Assembly: GCF_036170895.1 (NCBI RefSeq) | Contig: NZ_CP108036.1 | Location: 2,232,001 to 2,296,000, forward strand | Length of the DNA: 64,000 bases | Origin: Streptomyces erythrochromogenes | Lineage (GTDB): Bacteria; Actinomycetota; Actinomycetes; Streptomycetales; Streptomycetaceae | Direction of reading: 5' to 3' | In this document: positions 9,501 through 20,000 of the stretch, piece after piece | Layout: every line of letters begins with the position of its first letter | Numbering within the stretch: the stretch's first letter is position 1 | Program-made: the position numbers and the translations under genes | Notes under the pieces: generated by a model | Databases searched by the model: none | What the model was told of the DNA's origin: nothing | What the model saw: only the letters and a program-made list of their open reading frames with translations

Positions 9501-12500
9501 GTCTTCCAGGGCTTGGGCCGTGCCTGGCTGTCGGGCGAGGAGCGGTTCGCGGAGGTCTCCCTCACGCAGGACCAGCACGCCGACGCCTCGGCCTTCGCGA
9601 TCCACCCGGCGCTCCTCGACGCGGCCCTGCACGCGATGCTGCTCGGTGACGGCACCGAGCTGGCCATCCCGTTCTCCTTCAGCGGGGTCACCCTGCACGC
9701 CGCGGGTGCGACCGCGCTGCGCGTGCACGTGGTTCCGGTCGACGCCAACACCGCGTCGCTGACCGCGACGGACCCCGAGGGCCGGCCCGTCGTCACGATC
9801 GACTCGATCACACTGCGTCCGGCCGGTGACCTCCGTGCCGCGCAGAGCGCGAGCGCGGGGCGGCACTCCGGGCTGCACCGGCTGGTGTGGAAGCCCGTTC
9901 CGCGGGCGGCCGCGGAGACCGCGGCGGGGCTGTGGGCTGTGCTGGGGTCCGATCCGCACGGGTTGGCGGCGGCCGTCTCGGGTGACGCGTACGCCGACGT
10001 CGCCGAACTACGGACGGCTCTGAGCGACGGCGCCCAACTGCCGTCCTTCATAGCCCTGTCGGAGAGCTTCACGGAGGTGCACGGGGCGGTTCAGAGCACC
10101 CTGGCCACCCTCCAGGAACTCCTGGCCGACACCGCGCTCGACTCCACCCGGATCGTCGTCCTCACCCGCGGCGCCACCGCCCTCACCACCGACGAGGACA
10201 TCCACGACCTGCCCGCGGCCGCCCTCACCGGCCTCGTCCGCACCGCGCAGAACGAATACCCGGGCCGCATCACCCTCCTCGACATCGACAACACCGAGCA
10301 CCTCGCCGCGGCAGCCCACACCGCAGCCACCCACCCCGACACCCAGTACGCCCTCCGCGACGGCCGACTCCACACCCCCCGCCTCGAGAACACCCCCACC
10401 ACCCCGGGCACCGCGCTGGACCCGGAGGGCACGGTCCTCATCACCGGCGGCACCGGCGGACTCGGCCACATCCTCGCCCGCCACCTCGTCACCCACCACG
10501 GCGCCAAACACCTCCTCCTCACCAGCCGCACCGGCCCCAACGCACCCGGAGCCCGACAACTCCACGACGAACTCACCGCAGCCGGCGCCCACATCACCAT
10601 CACCGCCTGCGACACCTCCAACCGCCAAGCACTCAAAAACCTCCTCGACACCATCCCCACCGACCACCCCCTCACCACCGTCATCCACGCCGCAGGCACC
10701 CTCAACGACGCCACCCTCGACAACCTCACCCCCCACCACGTCACCCACGTCCTCCACCCCAAAACCGACACCGCCCACCACCTCCACCAACTCACCCAGA
10801 ACCACAACCTCACCCACTTCATCCTCTTCTCCTCCATCGCCGGACTCATCGGAAACCCCGGCCAAGCCAACTACGCCGCCGCCAACACCTACCTCGACGC
10901 ACTCGCCCACCACCGCCACCACCACAACCTCCCCGCCACCAGCCTCGCCTGGGGACTCTGGGACACGAGCACCGGCAGCATGGCCGCCCAGTTCTCGGAC
11001 GCCGACATGAAGCGGTGGGCCGACAAGGGCATCCTTCCGCTGACCCCCGAACGCGGCATGGAGCTGTTCGACGCCGCTCTCGGCGCCGGGCAACCGGTTC
11101 TGGTGCCAATCGAGTTGGACCTCCAGGCGCTGCGCGCCCCGGAGGCGACGGCGCCGGCGCTGCTGCGCACCCTGGTCCGCGCGCCGCGCCGCCGGGCCGC
11201 CGCGGCCGCCGGTTCTTCCTGGGCCGAGCGCACCGCCGCGCTCGCCCCCGGCGACCGCCGTCGGGCGGCGCTGGAACTCGTACGGGCCACGGTCGCGGCC
11301 GTCCTCGGCCTCGCGGGGCCCTCCGCCGTCAACGACAGCGGCCCGTTCATCCAGTTGGGCATGGACTCCCTGACCGGCATGGAGCTGCGGCGCAGGCTGG
11401 CCTCGGACAGCGGCATCGCCGTTCCCGCCACCGCCGTCTTCGACCACCCCACCCCCGGCGCCCTCACGGACTTCGTCGTCGCCGAGCTCGGCAAGATCGC
11501 CGGGGAGGCGGCGGCCCGGTCCGAGCGGCAGGACGCGAACGGATCCGGGGCCGGCTCCGGCGTCGGCCGGGACGACCCGATCGTGATCGTCGGCATGGCC
11601 TGCCGCTACCCGGGCGACACCCGTTCCCCCGACGACCTGTGGCGGCTCGTCGCCGACGGCACCGACGCCATCGGCCCCTTCCCCACCAACCGCGACTGGG
11701 ACGTCGACGGCCTCTACGACCCCGACCCCACCCGGGCGGGCAAGAGCTACACCCGGCACGGCGGATTCCTCTACGACGCCGACCGTTTCGACGCCGAGTT
11801 CTTCGGGGTTTCGCCGCGTGAGGCGTACGCGATCGACCCGCAGCAGCGCCTGCTCCTGGAGACCGCCTGGGAGAGCTTCGAGCACGCGGGCATCGACCCG
11901 GCCACCCTGCGCGGCAGCCGGACGGGCGTGTTCGTCGGCACCATGTACGACGACTACGCTTCCCGGCTGTCCTCCGTCCCGGTCGAGTACGAGGGCTACC
12001 TGAGCACGGGCAGTGCCGGCAGCGTCGCCTCCGGGCGGTTGTCCTACACCTTCGGGCTGGAGGGCCCGGCCATCACCGTCGACACGGCCTGCTCCTCCTC
12101 GCTCGTGGCCCTGCACCTGGCCGCCCAGGCCCTGCGCCAGGGCGAGTGCAGCCTGGCCGTGGCGGGCGGTGCCACCGTGATGGCCACTCCGCGGCCCTTC
12201 GTGGAGTTCAGCCGACAGCGCGGCCTCGCGCCCGACGGCCGGGTGAAGTCGTTCTCCGCCTCGGCGGACGGGACGACCTGGAGCGAGGGTGTGGGCGTAC
12301 TGCTCCTGGAGCGGCTCTCCGACGCCCGCCGCAACGGACACCCCGTACTGGCCGTGGTCCGCGGATCCGCCGTCAACCAGGACGGCGCCAGCAACGGCCT
12401 CACCGCACCCAACGGCCCCTCCCAGGAACGAGTGATCCGCGAAGCCCTCGCCGCCTCCGGCCTGTCGGCCGCCGACGTCGACGCCGTCGAGGCCCACGGC

Positions 12501-15500
12501 ACCGGAACCACCCTCGGCGACCCCATCGAAGCCCAGGCCATCCTCGCCACCTACGGACAGGACCGCGACACCGACCGGCCCCTGCACCTCGGCTCGCTCA
12601 AGTCCAACATCGGCCACTCCCAGGCCGCCGCGGGCGTCGGCGGCGTCATCAAGATGGTCATGGCCATGCGCCACGGCATACTCCCCCAGACCCTGCACGT
12701 CGACGCTCCGACCCCGCACGTGGACTGGTCGAGCGGCGCGGTCTCGCTGCTGACCGAGCGCACCCCGTGGCCGGAGACCGACCGGCCCCGCCGGTCGGCG
12801 GTCTCCTCCTTCGGGATCAGCGGAACCAACGCCCACGTCGTCCTCGAACAGGCCCCCGCCACCGCACCCGAGCCCGCCCGCGAGGCAGCGCTTCCCTCAC
12901 CTCTGCCGTGGGTGGTCTCCGGCCGCGGTGCGGACGGCCTGCGCGCCCAGGCCGCGCTGCTGCGGCGGTCGGCCGCCGAGGCCGGCTCGGACGGCGGCTT
13001 CGGCCTCGCGCACCTGGACATCGGCCACGCCCTGGCCACCACGCGGGCCGCGCTCCCGGACCGTGCCGTCGTCCTCGCCGACGACCCGGCCGCCCTGCTG
13101 GCCGGCCTGGACGCGCTGGCCCGCGGCGAATCCGCGCCGCAGCTGGTGACCGGGGATCCGGACCGGGCGGCCGGGACCTCCGGGATGGCCTTCCTCTTCA
13201 CGGGGCAGGGCAGTCAGCGGCCCGGCATGGGCCGTGAGCTGTACGGGACCCACCCCGTCTACGCCCGCGCCCTGGACGAGGTCTGCGCACGGATGGACGT
13301 GCACCTGGGCCGGTCGCTCAGGGAGCTGATCCTCTCCGAGGAGGGGAGCGAGCAGGCCGCGCTCCTCGACAGGACGCAGTACACCCAGCCCGCGCTGTTC
13401 GCCGTCGAGGTCGCGCTGTTCCGGCTCGTGGAGGAGTACGGGCTGACCCCCGACCACCTCCTCGGCCATTCGGTGGGCGAGCTGGCCGCCGCGCACGTCG
13501 CGGGGGTGCTCTCCCTCGACGACGCCTGCAAGCTCGTCGCCACCCGCGGCCGCCTGATGCAGTCCGCCCCCTCCGGCGGCGCCATGATCGCCATCGAAGC
13601 CACCGAAACCGAGATACGCAACACCCTCCCCACCCACCACGGCCACCTCGACATCGCCGCGATCAACACCCCCCACTCCACCGTCATCACCGGCGACCAC
13701 GACGCAGCCCACCAACTCGCCACCACCTGGCGCAACAACGGCCGACGCACCAAACAACTCAACGTCAGCCACGCCTTCCACTCACCCCACATGGACGCCA
13801 TCCTCAACGACTTCCGCACCACCGCCGCCGAACTGACCTACCACGCCCCCACCATCCCCATCATCTCCAACCTCACCGGAGAGCCCGCCACCACCGAACA
13901 ACTCACCGACCCCCACTACTGGGTCCAACACCTGCGCCACACCGTCCGCTTCAACGACGCCATCCAGCACCTCCGAAACCAGAACGTCACCACATTCCTG
14001 GAGCTCGGCCCGGACAGCGTGCTCACCGCCATGACCCGTACGATCCTGGCCTCCGGGGAGCCGGAGACCGGCCGGGCGGCCGGGCAGCCGGTCGCCGCGG
14101 CCCCGCTGCTGCGCAAGGGCCGGCCCGAGGGCGCGACCCTCGCGGCGGCGCTCGCGGAGGCCCACGTACGGGGCCGGGACGTGCGGTGGGACGGGTTCCT
14201 GCCCGACGGCCGGGCCGTCGCCCTGCCCACGTACCCGTACCAGCGCGACAGCTACTGGCTGAGCGCTCCGGCGGCCCCCGCGGCACCGAAGCCGGCCGGC
14301 GGGCATCCGCTGCTGGACGGGGCGGTCGAACTCGCGGCGGGACAGGGGTGGTTGTTCACCGGGACCCTTGATGCCGAGGTCCACCCGTGGCTCTCGGAGC
14401 ACACCGTCCTGGGTCGGCCGCTGCTGCCCGGTGCGGCCGTCGCCGAGCTCGCCCTGTACGCGGCCGGCCGGACGGGAGCCGCGGAGGTCGCCGAGCTCAC
14501 GCTCGAACAGCCGCTGGCGCTCGACGGACGTGTCGCCCTCCAGCTCATGGTGGGTGCGGCCGGTGAGGACGGGACGCGTCCCCTCGCCCTGCACTCCCGG
14601 CCGGAGGGGACCGCGGACGGTGCCTGGGTGCGGCACGCTTCCGGCCTGCTGGCCGACGACGTTCCCGTGGCGACGGGCGAGGAGCCCGACCTCGCCGTCT
14701 GGCCGCCCCTGGGCGCCACCGAGATCCCCGTCGACGGCCTCTATCCCCGGCTCGCCGAGCGCGGATACGCGTACGGGCCCGCCTTCCAGGGGCTGCGCAA
14801 GGCCTGGCAGCACGGCACCGACGTCTACGCCGAGATCGCCCTCCCCGACACGGACAGCGGCACCGGCACCGGCACCGGCACCGGCACCGGCACCGGCACC
14901 GAAGGCTTCGCCCTCCACCCCGCCGCCCTCGACGCCGCCCTGCACACGGCACTGGTCGGGCCCGGCGCAGGGGACCGGCTGGTGGTGCCCTTCGCGTGGA
15001 GCGCGTTGGCCCTGCGGGCCTGCGGTGCGGCACGGCTGCGGGTCCGCCTGCGGCGGGGGCCGGGCGAGGTGCACGCGCTGCTGATCGCGGACGAGAACGG
15101 CGTCCCGGTGTTCACGGCCGGCGGCCTCGCGGTGCGCGAGCTCCAGGCCGATGCGGCGGCCGCCGCCGGGCCGGTCCACGGGGCCGGGCTGTTCGAACTG
15201 CACTGGTCTCCGCTGCGGGCGGCGACGCCCGTACCGGCCGGCCCGTGGGCGGTACTCGGCGACGGCGCAGCCCTCGCCGACGCCGTACGCGCCGCCGGCG
15301 TGGCCGTACGCACCTACCCGGGGCTGGAAGCGCTGCGGGCGGCGGTCGACGCCGGGGCCCCGGTGCCGACCTCGGTCCTGGCCGCCGTACCGGACGCCGG
15401 CGGCCGGACCGTGCTCGCGGTCCTCGAACTGGCCCAGGCCTGGCTGGCGGACGAGCGCTTCGCGGACTCCCGGCTCGCCGTCCTCACCCGGGGGGCGGTC

Positions 15501-16988
15501 GCCGTCGCGGACACCGAACACCCGGATCCCGCCCTGGCGGCGGTCTGGGGCCTGGTCCGCTCCGCGCAGTCCGAACAGCCCGGCCGCTTCGCCCTGGTCG
15601 ACACCGACGGGCGGCCCGAGTCCGTACGCGTCCTCCCCCAGGCCCTGGCCTCGGCACAGCCGCAGCTCGCCCTGCGGGCCGGACGGGCTTCCGCGCCGGC
15701 CCTGCGCGGCCACCGGCCCGCCGGCCCGGCCGTGGACGCCCCGGCGGTGTTCGGAGCGGACAGCCACGTCCTGGTCACCGGCGGTCTGGGCACCCTGGGC
15801 CGGCTGCTGGCCCGGCACCTGGTCAAGCAGCACGGCGTGGGCCGGCTGCTGCTGACCGGCCGGCGCGGTCCGGCGACCCCGGGCGCGGAGGAGTTCACGG
15901 CCGAACTGGCCTCCCTGGGCGCGGAGGTGACCGTCGCCGCCTGCGACACCGGCGACCGGGCGGCGCTGGCCGCCCTGCTGGCCGCCGTCCCCGCGGACCG
16001 GCCGCTGACCGCGGTCGTCCACGCCGCGGGTGTCACCGACGACTCGGTCCTGGCGGGGCTCACTCCGGAGCGGATGGAAGGGGTGCTGCGGCCCAAGGCC
16101 GACGCCGCCCTCCACCTGCACGAGCTGACCCGGGACCTGGGCATGGAGCTGTCGGCGTTCGTCCTCTTCTCCTCCCTCGCCGGCACCCTGGGCTCCGCGG
16201 GACAGGGCAACTACGCGGCGGCCAACGCCTTCCTGGACGCCCTCGCCGGCCGGCGCCGCGCCGAAGGGCTGCCGGCCGTGTCGCTGGCCTGGGGCCTGTG
16301 GGCGCAGGAGAGCACGCTGACCGGGGACCTGGGTGCGGCGGACCTGAAGCGTCTGGCCCGCTCCGGGATCGGGGCGCTGTCCGCGGAGGACGGCCTGGCC
16401 CTGTTCGACGCGGCCGTCGCCTCCGGCGCCCCGGTCCTGACGGCGGCCCACCTCGACCTGCGGACGGCGGATCCGGACGCGGTCGCGTTCCTGCTGCGGG
16501 GGCTGGCCCCGGCCCGCCGCGCCGGGGGTTCCGCGCGGGCGGCGGCCCGCAGCACCGCGGCCGGTCTGCACGAGCGGCTGGCCCGGGCGCCCCGGCGGGA
16601 GCACCACCACATCCTGCTCGAGGCCGTACGCACCGAAGTGGCCGCGGTACTGGGCCACTCGGACGGCGACCGGGTGGCGGCCGACCGCCGGTTCCAGGAC
16701 CTCGGCTTCGACTCCCTCACCGCGGTCGAGCTGCGCAACCGCCTGACGGCCGCGACCGGCGTCAAGCTGCCGCCCACGCTCGTCTTCGACCACCCGACGC
16801 CGGGCGCCCTGGCGGACCGGCTGCGCGCGGCGCTCGTCCCCGAGGTCCCGGCGCAGGACACCCCCGAGGAGGCCGCGGACGCCGCCGGAGGGCCGGACGG
16901 TGCGCGCGGGGACAGGAGCGGGGGTGAGAGCGCGCTGGACTCGATGAGCGCCGACGACCTGGTCCGCCTGGCCCTGGGCCAGAGCTGA
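3543..16988 (+). CDS. Modular type I PKS: defective-KS loading module plus extension modules 1 and 2
   Basis: A 4481-residue PKS. ATG 3543 is preferred over the in-frame GTG at 3531 because GAGG lies six bases upstream. Order: KS-like remnant (residues about 20-175, no active Cys), Gly/Ala/Asp-rich insert, loading AT (GHSIGE, about 560), ACP ([10 protein letters not shown], Ser about 866). Module 1: KS (Cys1100 in DTACSAS), AT with GHSQG and YASH (methylmalonyl type), DH (HxxxGxxxxP, about 1861), KR, ACP (GMDSLT). Module 2: KS (Cys2850), AT with GHSVG and HAFH (malonyl type), DH (His about 3619), KR, ACP (GFDSLT about 4391). In the loading AT the usual ALRSR is ALCGK; loss of that Arg fits a monocarboxylic starter such as acetyl, propionyl or a branched acyl group. 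Both extension modules should leave a C=C. It hands over to the PKS encoded 102 bases downstream. Confidence 0.95.
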   Translation: MSVETTRSDAEFVGDAGTTGEPVAVIGLSCRFPGADGPAEGFDPAFFRLGPEAAASVDARQRLLLELCWEALEGAGIVPASLRGAAGTGLFLGVDDEGGAEALAGGVGAVFGLSGVRRTVRAGAAAAPAAVHLAAESLRSGESLIALAGTTDGAVVVLKPLPRAEADGDRILAVLATTGPAAGPGAGTGTGAGAGASAQDRAAAMDKAGPAEGEEADGADAAGGGPTEGPDAGRPAAVREAVDGDGGARRSVDDVGRGVGRPGEADGGLTAGAAGTTSDEPGAGGEADARREDFAGGDGFTRAAGAADEGEDFAGGDGFAGAGARAGARLAAAVRSAGAGQAGVVRAVDGNGVVWAVEVDGTPRGGAQERFAGRPAAFRAGVLPWVLSGHSAQAERARAGQLLAQLAEGAGDRADLAAIGHSLAVSRTAFAHRSVLLAATGAEFTEELAALAEGRRGPGRVGGTAVPRDRTVFVFPGHGAQWPGMAADLLDASDVFLASVRATAEALAPYVDWSLEDVLRGAPGAPAPDRIDVVQPALFATSLGLAALWRSFGIEPAAVVGHSIGEMAAAVVAGGLTLEDGARTSALCGKAQARLAGRGSMLSILLPLDEVRPRIAPYGGRLSVAGVNGPRSITVAGDLDAVEQLQEELTAEGVRVRRVAIDYAAHSAHIDEVHEELLTALAPVRPRRGSIPFYSALTGALLDTRSLDASYWFRSLRETVLFESSVRCVADHDLFVEIGPHPVLTLPLEQTLEATGSTAAVVGSLRRGTDGPHRFLSSAAEAYAHGAPVDWSPVFPADAPVVALPTYPFRPGTSATGDPFGTGGDPERTARFLMDLVRSEAALVLGRGTGADIDPARTFQELGFDSATAVELRNRLVAATGLKLPTTLLFDRPTPEKLVARLAELSGTVAAHRPVSRSVPRRDHGSDEPVAIVSMACRFPGGVESPEDLWRLLVEERDAVSEFPGNRGWALETLFDGDPDRAGTSYTRRGGFLHDVDRFDAEFFGISPREATAMDPQQRMVLETVWEAVERAGIDPAALRGSGTGVYVGAMAQDYGPRLHEAGEGVGGYLLTGTYTSVVSGRASYTLGLEGPAVTVDTACSASLVALHTAAQALRAGECELALAGGVTVMATPGMFVEFSRQRGLSVDGRCKSFAEAADGTGWGEGAGMLLLERLSDARRNGHEVLAVIRGSAVNQDGASNGLSAPSGPSQERVIREALAASGLSAADVDAVEAHGTGTRLGDPIEAQAVLATYGQDRDPGRPLFLGSLKSNIGHTQAAAGVGGVIKMVMAIRNGLLPRTLHVDAPTSHVDWSSGAVSLLTEAVPWPAGDRPRRAGVSSFGVSGTNAHLVLEQAAEPEAGGAAPAEEVPADGAPVPFLVSAKTDQALRAQAGRLLDHLRDNPGVPLADIGRSLAVGRAHFDRRAAVVAGDRAELEQGLRALVEGATARGLVTGQSRPAARPVFVFPGQGAQWVGMAAGLLESSPVFARRMAECAAALDPLVDWSLLDVVRGAQGAPGFERVDVVQPVLWSVMVSLAAVWRSLGVEPAAVIGHSQGEIAAACVAGVLSVEDAARVVALRSRALTVLSGRGGMMSVAQPAAWVRERIGAWQGRISVAAVNGPAQTVVSGDPEALREFLARAKEEGARARLVDVDYASHSAHVEELEGELARLLDGIGAGPGDVPVYSSLTGALLLDASVMGAGYWYQNLRETVQFEQAVGELLAAGHHTFIEVSPHPVLTIGVQAALDEAGVRGTALGTLRRDEDEAGRLLLALGEAHCHGIGVDWSAVFAGTGARRVQLPTYAFQRSRFWLDTPVTAEDPSGLGLTPAEHPLLGAVTSLADREGVLFTGRVSRRTHPWVVDHAVVGTVLLPGTALVDMAVSAGDRFGHDRLRELVLEAPLLVPEEGGVHLQVALGPAEESGTRSVTVHSRPEGAGDAEWTRHASGVLATGEHPVPAAAPAWPPQGARPVPLDDVYERLADRGYEYGPVFQGLGRAWLSGEERFAEVSLTQDQHADASAFAIHPALLDAALHAMLLGDGTELAIPFSFSGVTLHAAGATALRVHVVPVDANTASLTATDPEGRPVVTIDSITLRPAGDLRAAQSASAGRHSGLHRLVWKPVPRAAAETAAGLWAVLGSDPHGLAAAVSGDAYADVAELRTALSDGAQLPSFIALSESFTEVHGAVQSTLATLQELLADTALDSTRIVVLTRGATALTTDEDIHDLPAAALTGLVRTAQNEYPGRITLLDIDNTEHLAAAAHTAATHPDTQYALRDGRLHTPRLENTPTTPGTALDPEGTVLITGGTGGLGHILARHLVTHHGAKHLLLTSRTGPNAPGARQLHDELTAAGAHITITACDTSNRQALKNLLDTIPTDHPLTTVIHAAGTLNDATLDNLTPHHVTHVLHPKTDTAHHLHQLTQNHNLTHFILFSSIAGLIGNPGQANYAAANTYLDALAHHRHHHNLPATSLAWGLWDTSTGSMAAQFSDADMKRWADKGILPLTPERGMELFDAALGAGQPVLVPIELDLQALRAPEATAPALLRTLVRAPRRRAAAAAGSSWAERTAALAPGDRRRAALELVRATVAAVLGLAGPSAVNDSGPFIQLGMDSLTGMELRRRLASDSGIAVPATAVFDHPTPGALTDFVVAELGKIAGEAAARSERQDANGSGAGSGVGRDDPIVIVGMACRYPGDTRSPDDLWRLVADGTDAIGPFPTNRDWDVDGLYDPDPTRAGKSYTRHGGFLYDADRFDAEFFGVSPREAYAIDPQQRLLLETAWESFEHAGIDPATLRGSRTGVFVGTMYDDYASRLSSVPVEYEGYLSTGSAGSVASGRLSYTFGLEGPAITVDTACSSSLVALHLAAQALRQGECSLAVAGGATVMATPRPFVEFSRQRGLAPDGRVKSFSASADGTTWSEGVGVLLLERLSDARRNGHPVLAVVRGSAVNQDGASNGLTAPNGPSQERVIREALAASGLSAADVDAVEAHGTGTTLGDPIEAQAILATYGQDRDTDRPLHLGSLKSNIGHSQAAAGVGGVIKMVMAMRHGILPQTLHVDAPTPHVDWSSGAVSLLTERTPWPETDRPRRSAVSSFGISGTNAHVVLEQAPATAPEPAREAALPSPLPWVVSGRGADGLRAQAALLRRSAAEAGSDGGFGLAHLDIGHALATTRAALPDRAVVLADDPAALLAGLDALARGESAPQLVTGDPDRAAGTSGMAFLFTGQGSQRPGMGRELYGTHPVYARALDEVCARMDVHLGRSLRELILSEEGSEQAALLDRTQYTQPALFAVEVALFRLVEEYGLTPDHLLGHSVGELAAAHVAGVLSLDDACKLVATRGRLMQSAPSGGAMIAIEATETEIRNTLPTHHGHLDIAAINTPHSTVITGDHDAAHQLATTWRNNGRRTKQLNVSHAFHSPHMDAILNDFRTTAAELTYHAPTIPIISNLTGEPATTEQLTDPHYWVQHLRHTVRFNDAIQHLRNQNVTTFLELGPDSVLTAMTRTILASGEPETGRAAGQPVAAAPLLRKGRPEGATLAAALAEAHVRGRDVRWDGFLPDGRAVALPTYPYQRDSYWLSAPAAPAAPKPAGGHPLLDGAVELAAGQGWLFTGTLDAEVHPWLSEHTVLGRPLLPGAAVAELALYAAGRTGAAEVAELTLEQPLALDGRVALQLMVGAAGEDGTRPLALHSRPEGTADGAWVRHASGLLADDVPVATGEEPDLAVWPPLGATEIPVDGLYPRLAERGYAYGPAFQGLRKAWQHGTDVYAEIALPDTDSGTGTGTGTGTGTGTEGFALHPAALDAALHTALVGPGAGDRLVVPFAWSALALRACGAARLRVRLRRGPGEVHALLIADENGVPVFTAGGLAVRELQADAAAAAGPVHGAGLFELHWSPLRAATPVPAGPWAVLGDGAALADAVRAAGVAVRTYPGLEALRAAVDAGAPVPTSVLAAVPDAGGRTVLAVLELAQAWLADERFADSRLAVLTRGAVAVADTEHPDPALAAVWGLVRSAQSEQPGRFALVDTDGRPESVRVLPQALASAQPQLALRAGRASAPALRGHRPAGPAVDAPAVFGADSHVLVTGGLGTLGRLLARHLVKQHGVGRLLLTGRRGPATPGAEEFTAELASLGAEVTVAACDTGDRAALAALLAAVPADRPLTAVVHAAGVTDDSVLAGLTPERMEGVLRPKADAALHLHELTRDLGMELSAFVLFSSLAGTLGSAGQGNYAAANAFLDALAGRRRAEGLPAVSLAWGLWAQESTLTGDLGAADLKRLARSGIGALSAEDGLALFDAAVASGAPVLTAAHLDLRTADPDAVAFLLRGLAPARRAGGSARAAARSTAAGLHERLARAPRREHHHILLEAVRTEVAAVLGHSDGDRVAADRRFQDLGFDSLTAVELRNRLTAATGVKLPPTLVFDHPTPGALADRLRAALVPEVPAQDTPEEAADAAGGPDGARGDRSGGESALDSMSADDLVRLALGQS
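3603..4070 (+). other. Degenerate ketosynthase relic in the PKS loading module
   Basis: The segment starts like a KS ([10 protein letters not shown], then [18 protein letters not shown]), but the active-site region aligns as [16 protein letters not shown] against the usual [16 protein letters not shown], placing Ala124 at the catalytic Cys. The half carrying the two catalytic His motifs (HGTGT, KSNIGH) is missing. It is replaced by roughly 150 low-complexity residues (to about 4520). It is neither a condensing KS nor a decarboxylating KSQ. Confidence 0.75.
4416..4499 (+). repeat. 27-bp direct repeat inside the loading-module insert
   Basis: A 27-base sequence at 4416-4442 recurs exactly at 4473-4499, encoding EDFAGGDGF twice. 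It lies in the low-complexity insert that replaces the second half of the loading KS. It suggests the insert grew by slippage or short duplication. Confidence 0.85.
14859..14900 (+). repeat. (GGCACC)7 microsatellite within the module 2 DH domain
   Basis: Seven perfect GGCACC units encode a (Gly-Thr)7 loop inside the module 2 dehydratase, between the EIALPDTDS and [15 protein letters not shown] segments. The frame is kept whatever the unit number. The DH catalytic His and Asp motifs are intact, so the loop is probably tolerated. Confidence 0.95.
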
Positions 16989-17006
16989 GGAAGACACCCA
17001 CCCCCC

Positions 17007-17037
17007 GCCCGGGTCCGGACCCGTTCCGGACCCGGGC
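17007..17037. terminator. Strong hairpin between the two PKS genes
   Basis: GCCCGGGTCCGGA (17007-17019) and its exact reverse complement (17025-17037) form a 13-bp stem with a five-base loop, 19 bases after the PKS stop codon. It could partly terminate transcription or protect the upstream mRNA. No T-run follows. Confidence 0.6.
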
Positions 17038-17090
17038 CGAGCAACCAGACCCACACCCAGACCCCGACAGGGAAGTACGGAGAGAACAGG

Positions 17091-20000
17091 ATGGCTTCCA
17101 CAACCCAGCAGCAGGTCGTCGAGGCGTTGCGGGCCGCGCTGAAGGAGAACGAGCGGCTCAAGGCCGACCACACCCGCATCAGGGAACGCGAGCACGAGCC
17201 GATCGCGATCGTGGGGATGGCCTGCCGCTACCCGGGTGGCGTCCGTTCCCCCCAGGACCTGTGGCGGCTGACCACCGACGAGGTGGACGCCGTCGGCCCG
17301 TTCCCCGCCGACCGGGGCTGGGACCTGGCGGAGCTGTACGACCCCGACCCGGACCGGCCGCACACCTCGTACGCGCGGGAAGGCGGATTCCTCTACGGGG
17401 CGGCGCAGTTCGACGCCGAGTTCTTCGGCGTCTCGCCGCGCGAGGCCCACAGCATCGACCCGCAGCAGCGCCTGCTGCTGGAGACGGCGTGGGAGGCGTT
17501 CGAGCACGCGGGCATCGACCCGGCCACCCTGCGCGGCAGCCGGACGGGCGTGTTCGTCGGCACCATGTACGCCGACTACATGAACCGGTTCTCCCCCGCC
17601 CCGGAGGAGTACGAGGGCTTCCTGAGCGTCGGCGGCGCCGGCAGCGTGGCCTCCGGGCGGCTGTCCTACACCTTCGGGCTGGAGGGCCCGGCCATCACCG
17701 TCGACACGGCCTGCTCCTCCTCGCTCGTGGCCCTGCACCTGGCGTGCGCCTCGCTGCGCAGCGGCGAGTCCTCGATGGCCCTGGTCGGCGGCGCCACGGT
17801 GATGGCGACGCCCATGCCGTTCGTGGAGTTCAGCCGGCAGCGCGGACTCGCCGCGGACGGCCGCTGCAAGGCGTTCTCCTCCTCCGCGGACGGCACCGGC
17901 TGGGCCGAGGGCGCCGGTCTGCTGCTGGTCGAACGGCTCTCCGACGCCCGCCGCAACGGACACCCCGTACTGGCGGTGGTGCGCGGCTCGGCCGTCAACC
18001 AGGACGGTGCGAGCAACGGGCTGACCGCGCCCAGCGGCCCCGCGCAGGAGCAGCTCATCCGCCGCGCCCTGGCCGCGGCCGGGCTGACGCCCGCCGACGT
18101 GGACGCGGTGGAGGCGCACGGGACGGGCACCTCTCTGGGCGACCCGATCGAGGCGCAGGCGCTGCTGGCCACGTACGGCAGCGGGCGCCCGGCCGACCGG
18201 CCGCTGCACCTGGGCTCCCTGAAGTCGAACATCGGGCACACCCAGGCCGCCGCCGGGGTCGGCGGTGTCATCAAGATGACGATGGCGCTGCGCGAGGGGC
18301 TGCTGCCCCGGACCCTGCACGTGGACGAGGCCACCCCGCACGTGGACTGGTCGGCCGGCGCCGTCTCCCTGCTGACCGAGGCGGTCCCGTGGCCCGGGCA
18401 GGGCGAGCGGCCGCGCCGGGCCGCGGTGTCCTCCTTCGGCATCAGCGGTACCAACGCGCACGTCATCCTGGAGCAGGCGCCGGAGCCGCAGGCGGCGCCG
18501 GAGCCGGCCCCGGCCGGGCGCCCGGCCGCGCCGGCGCCCGTTCCGGTCGTGCTGTCGGCGGCCGGGGAGCCCGCGCTGCGGGCGCAGGCCGACCGGCTGT
18601 ACAAGCACCTGACCGAGGCGGACGGCGACGGGCTCGCGGACGTCGGCTTCTCCCTCGCCACCACCCGCGGGCACCTGCCGCACCGGGCGGTGCTGCTCCC
18701 CGAGGACCGCGACGAACTGCTCGACGGGCTGCGGGCGCTGGCCGACGGCGTGCCCGGCGCGGACGTGGTCCGGGCGACGGCGGCCGAGGGCCGCACCGCG
18801 TTCCTCTTCGCCGGCCAGGGCGCCCAGCGGGCCCGGATGGGCCAGGAGCTGTACGAGGCGTTCCCCGTGTACGCGGCCGCGTTCGACGAGGTGTGCGCCG
18901 CTCTGGACCCGCACCTGGAGCGGCCGCTGCGGGACGTGGTCCTCGCGGCCGAGGACAGCCCCGAGGGCGCCCTGCTGCACCGGACCGGCTACACGCAGCC
19001 GGCGGTCTTCGCCTTCGAGGTGGCGCTCTTCCGGCTGCTGGAGTCCTGGGGGATCCGGCCCGACGCCGTCCTCGGGCACTCCGTCGGCGCGCTCGCGGCC
19101 GTGCACACGGCCGGGGCGCTGTCGCTGGCGGACGCGGCCGAACTGGCCGCCGTACGCGGCCGGATCATGGAGCGGCTGCCGTCGGGCGGGGCGATGGTGG
19201 CCCTGCGCGCCTCCGAGGCGGAGGCGGCGGCCCTGCTCGCGGGCCACGAGGAGCTGATCTCTCTCGGCGCCTTGAACGGCCCGGCCGCCACGGTGCTCTC
19301 GGGCGACCGCGACGCCCTGGCCGGCGTGGTCGCGGGCTTCGAGGCGGCCGGCGGGAAGGCCACCTGGCTGCGCGTCAGCCACGCCTTCCACTCGCCGCTG
19401 ATGGCACCGGCCCTGGAGGAGCTGCGGTCCGTCGTCGCGCGGCTGGTCTTCAAGGAACCGCAGCTCGCCTTCGTCTCCGACCTGACCGGCCGCCCCGTGG
19501 GCGCGGACGAGCTCGCGGACCCGGAGTACTGGGTCCGGCACGCACGGCACGCCGTCCGCTTCCAGGACGGCGTGGCCGCCCTCGCCGAACTGGGCTGCGC
19601 CCGCTTCGTCGAGGTGGGGCCGGGCACCGACCTGACCTCGATGGCCGCGGAGTGCCTGGAGGACGCGGGCCGGGGGCGCCCGGCCGGCCACACGCTGATC
19701 CCGTCGCTGCGGCGGCGCCTGCCGGAGGTGACCGCACTGCTCACGGCGGTTGCGCGGCTGCACGCCTGCGGTGGTGACGTGGACTGGGCCGCCCTGTTCG
19801 CTGACCGCGGGGCCCGCCGGGTGGAGCTGCCCACGTACGCCTTCCAACACCGCCCGTACTGGATCGACCGGCCGGCGGCGGCCGGGGACGTGCGGTCGGC
19901 CGGGCTGGTCGCGGTCGACCACCCGATGCTGAGCGCCTCCGTGGAACTGCCTGATTCCGAGGGTCTGTTGCTGACCGGGCGGCTTTCCCTGGCCCGCCAC

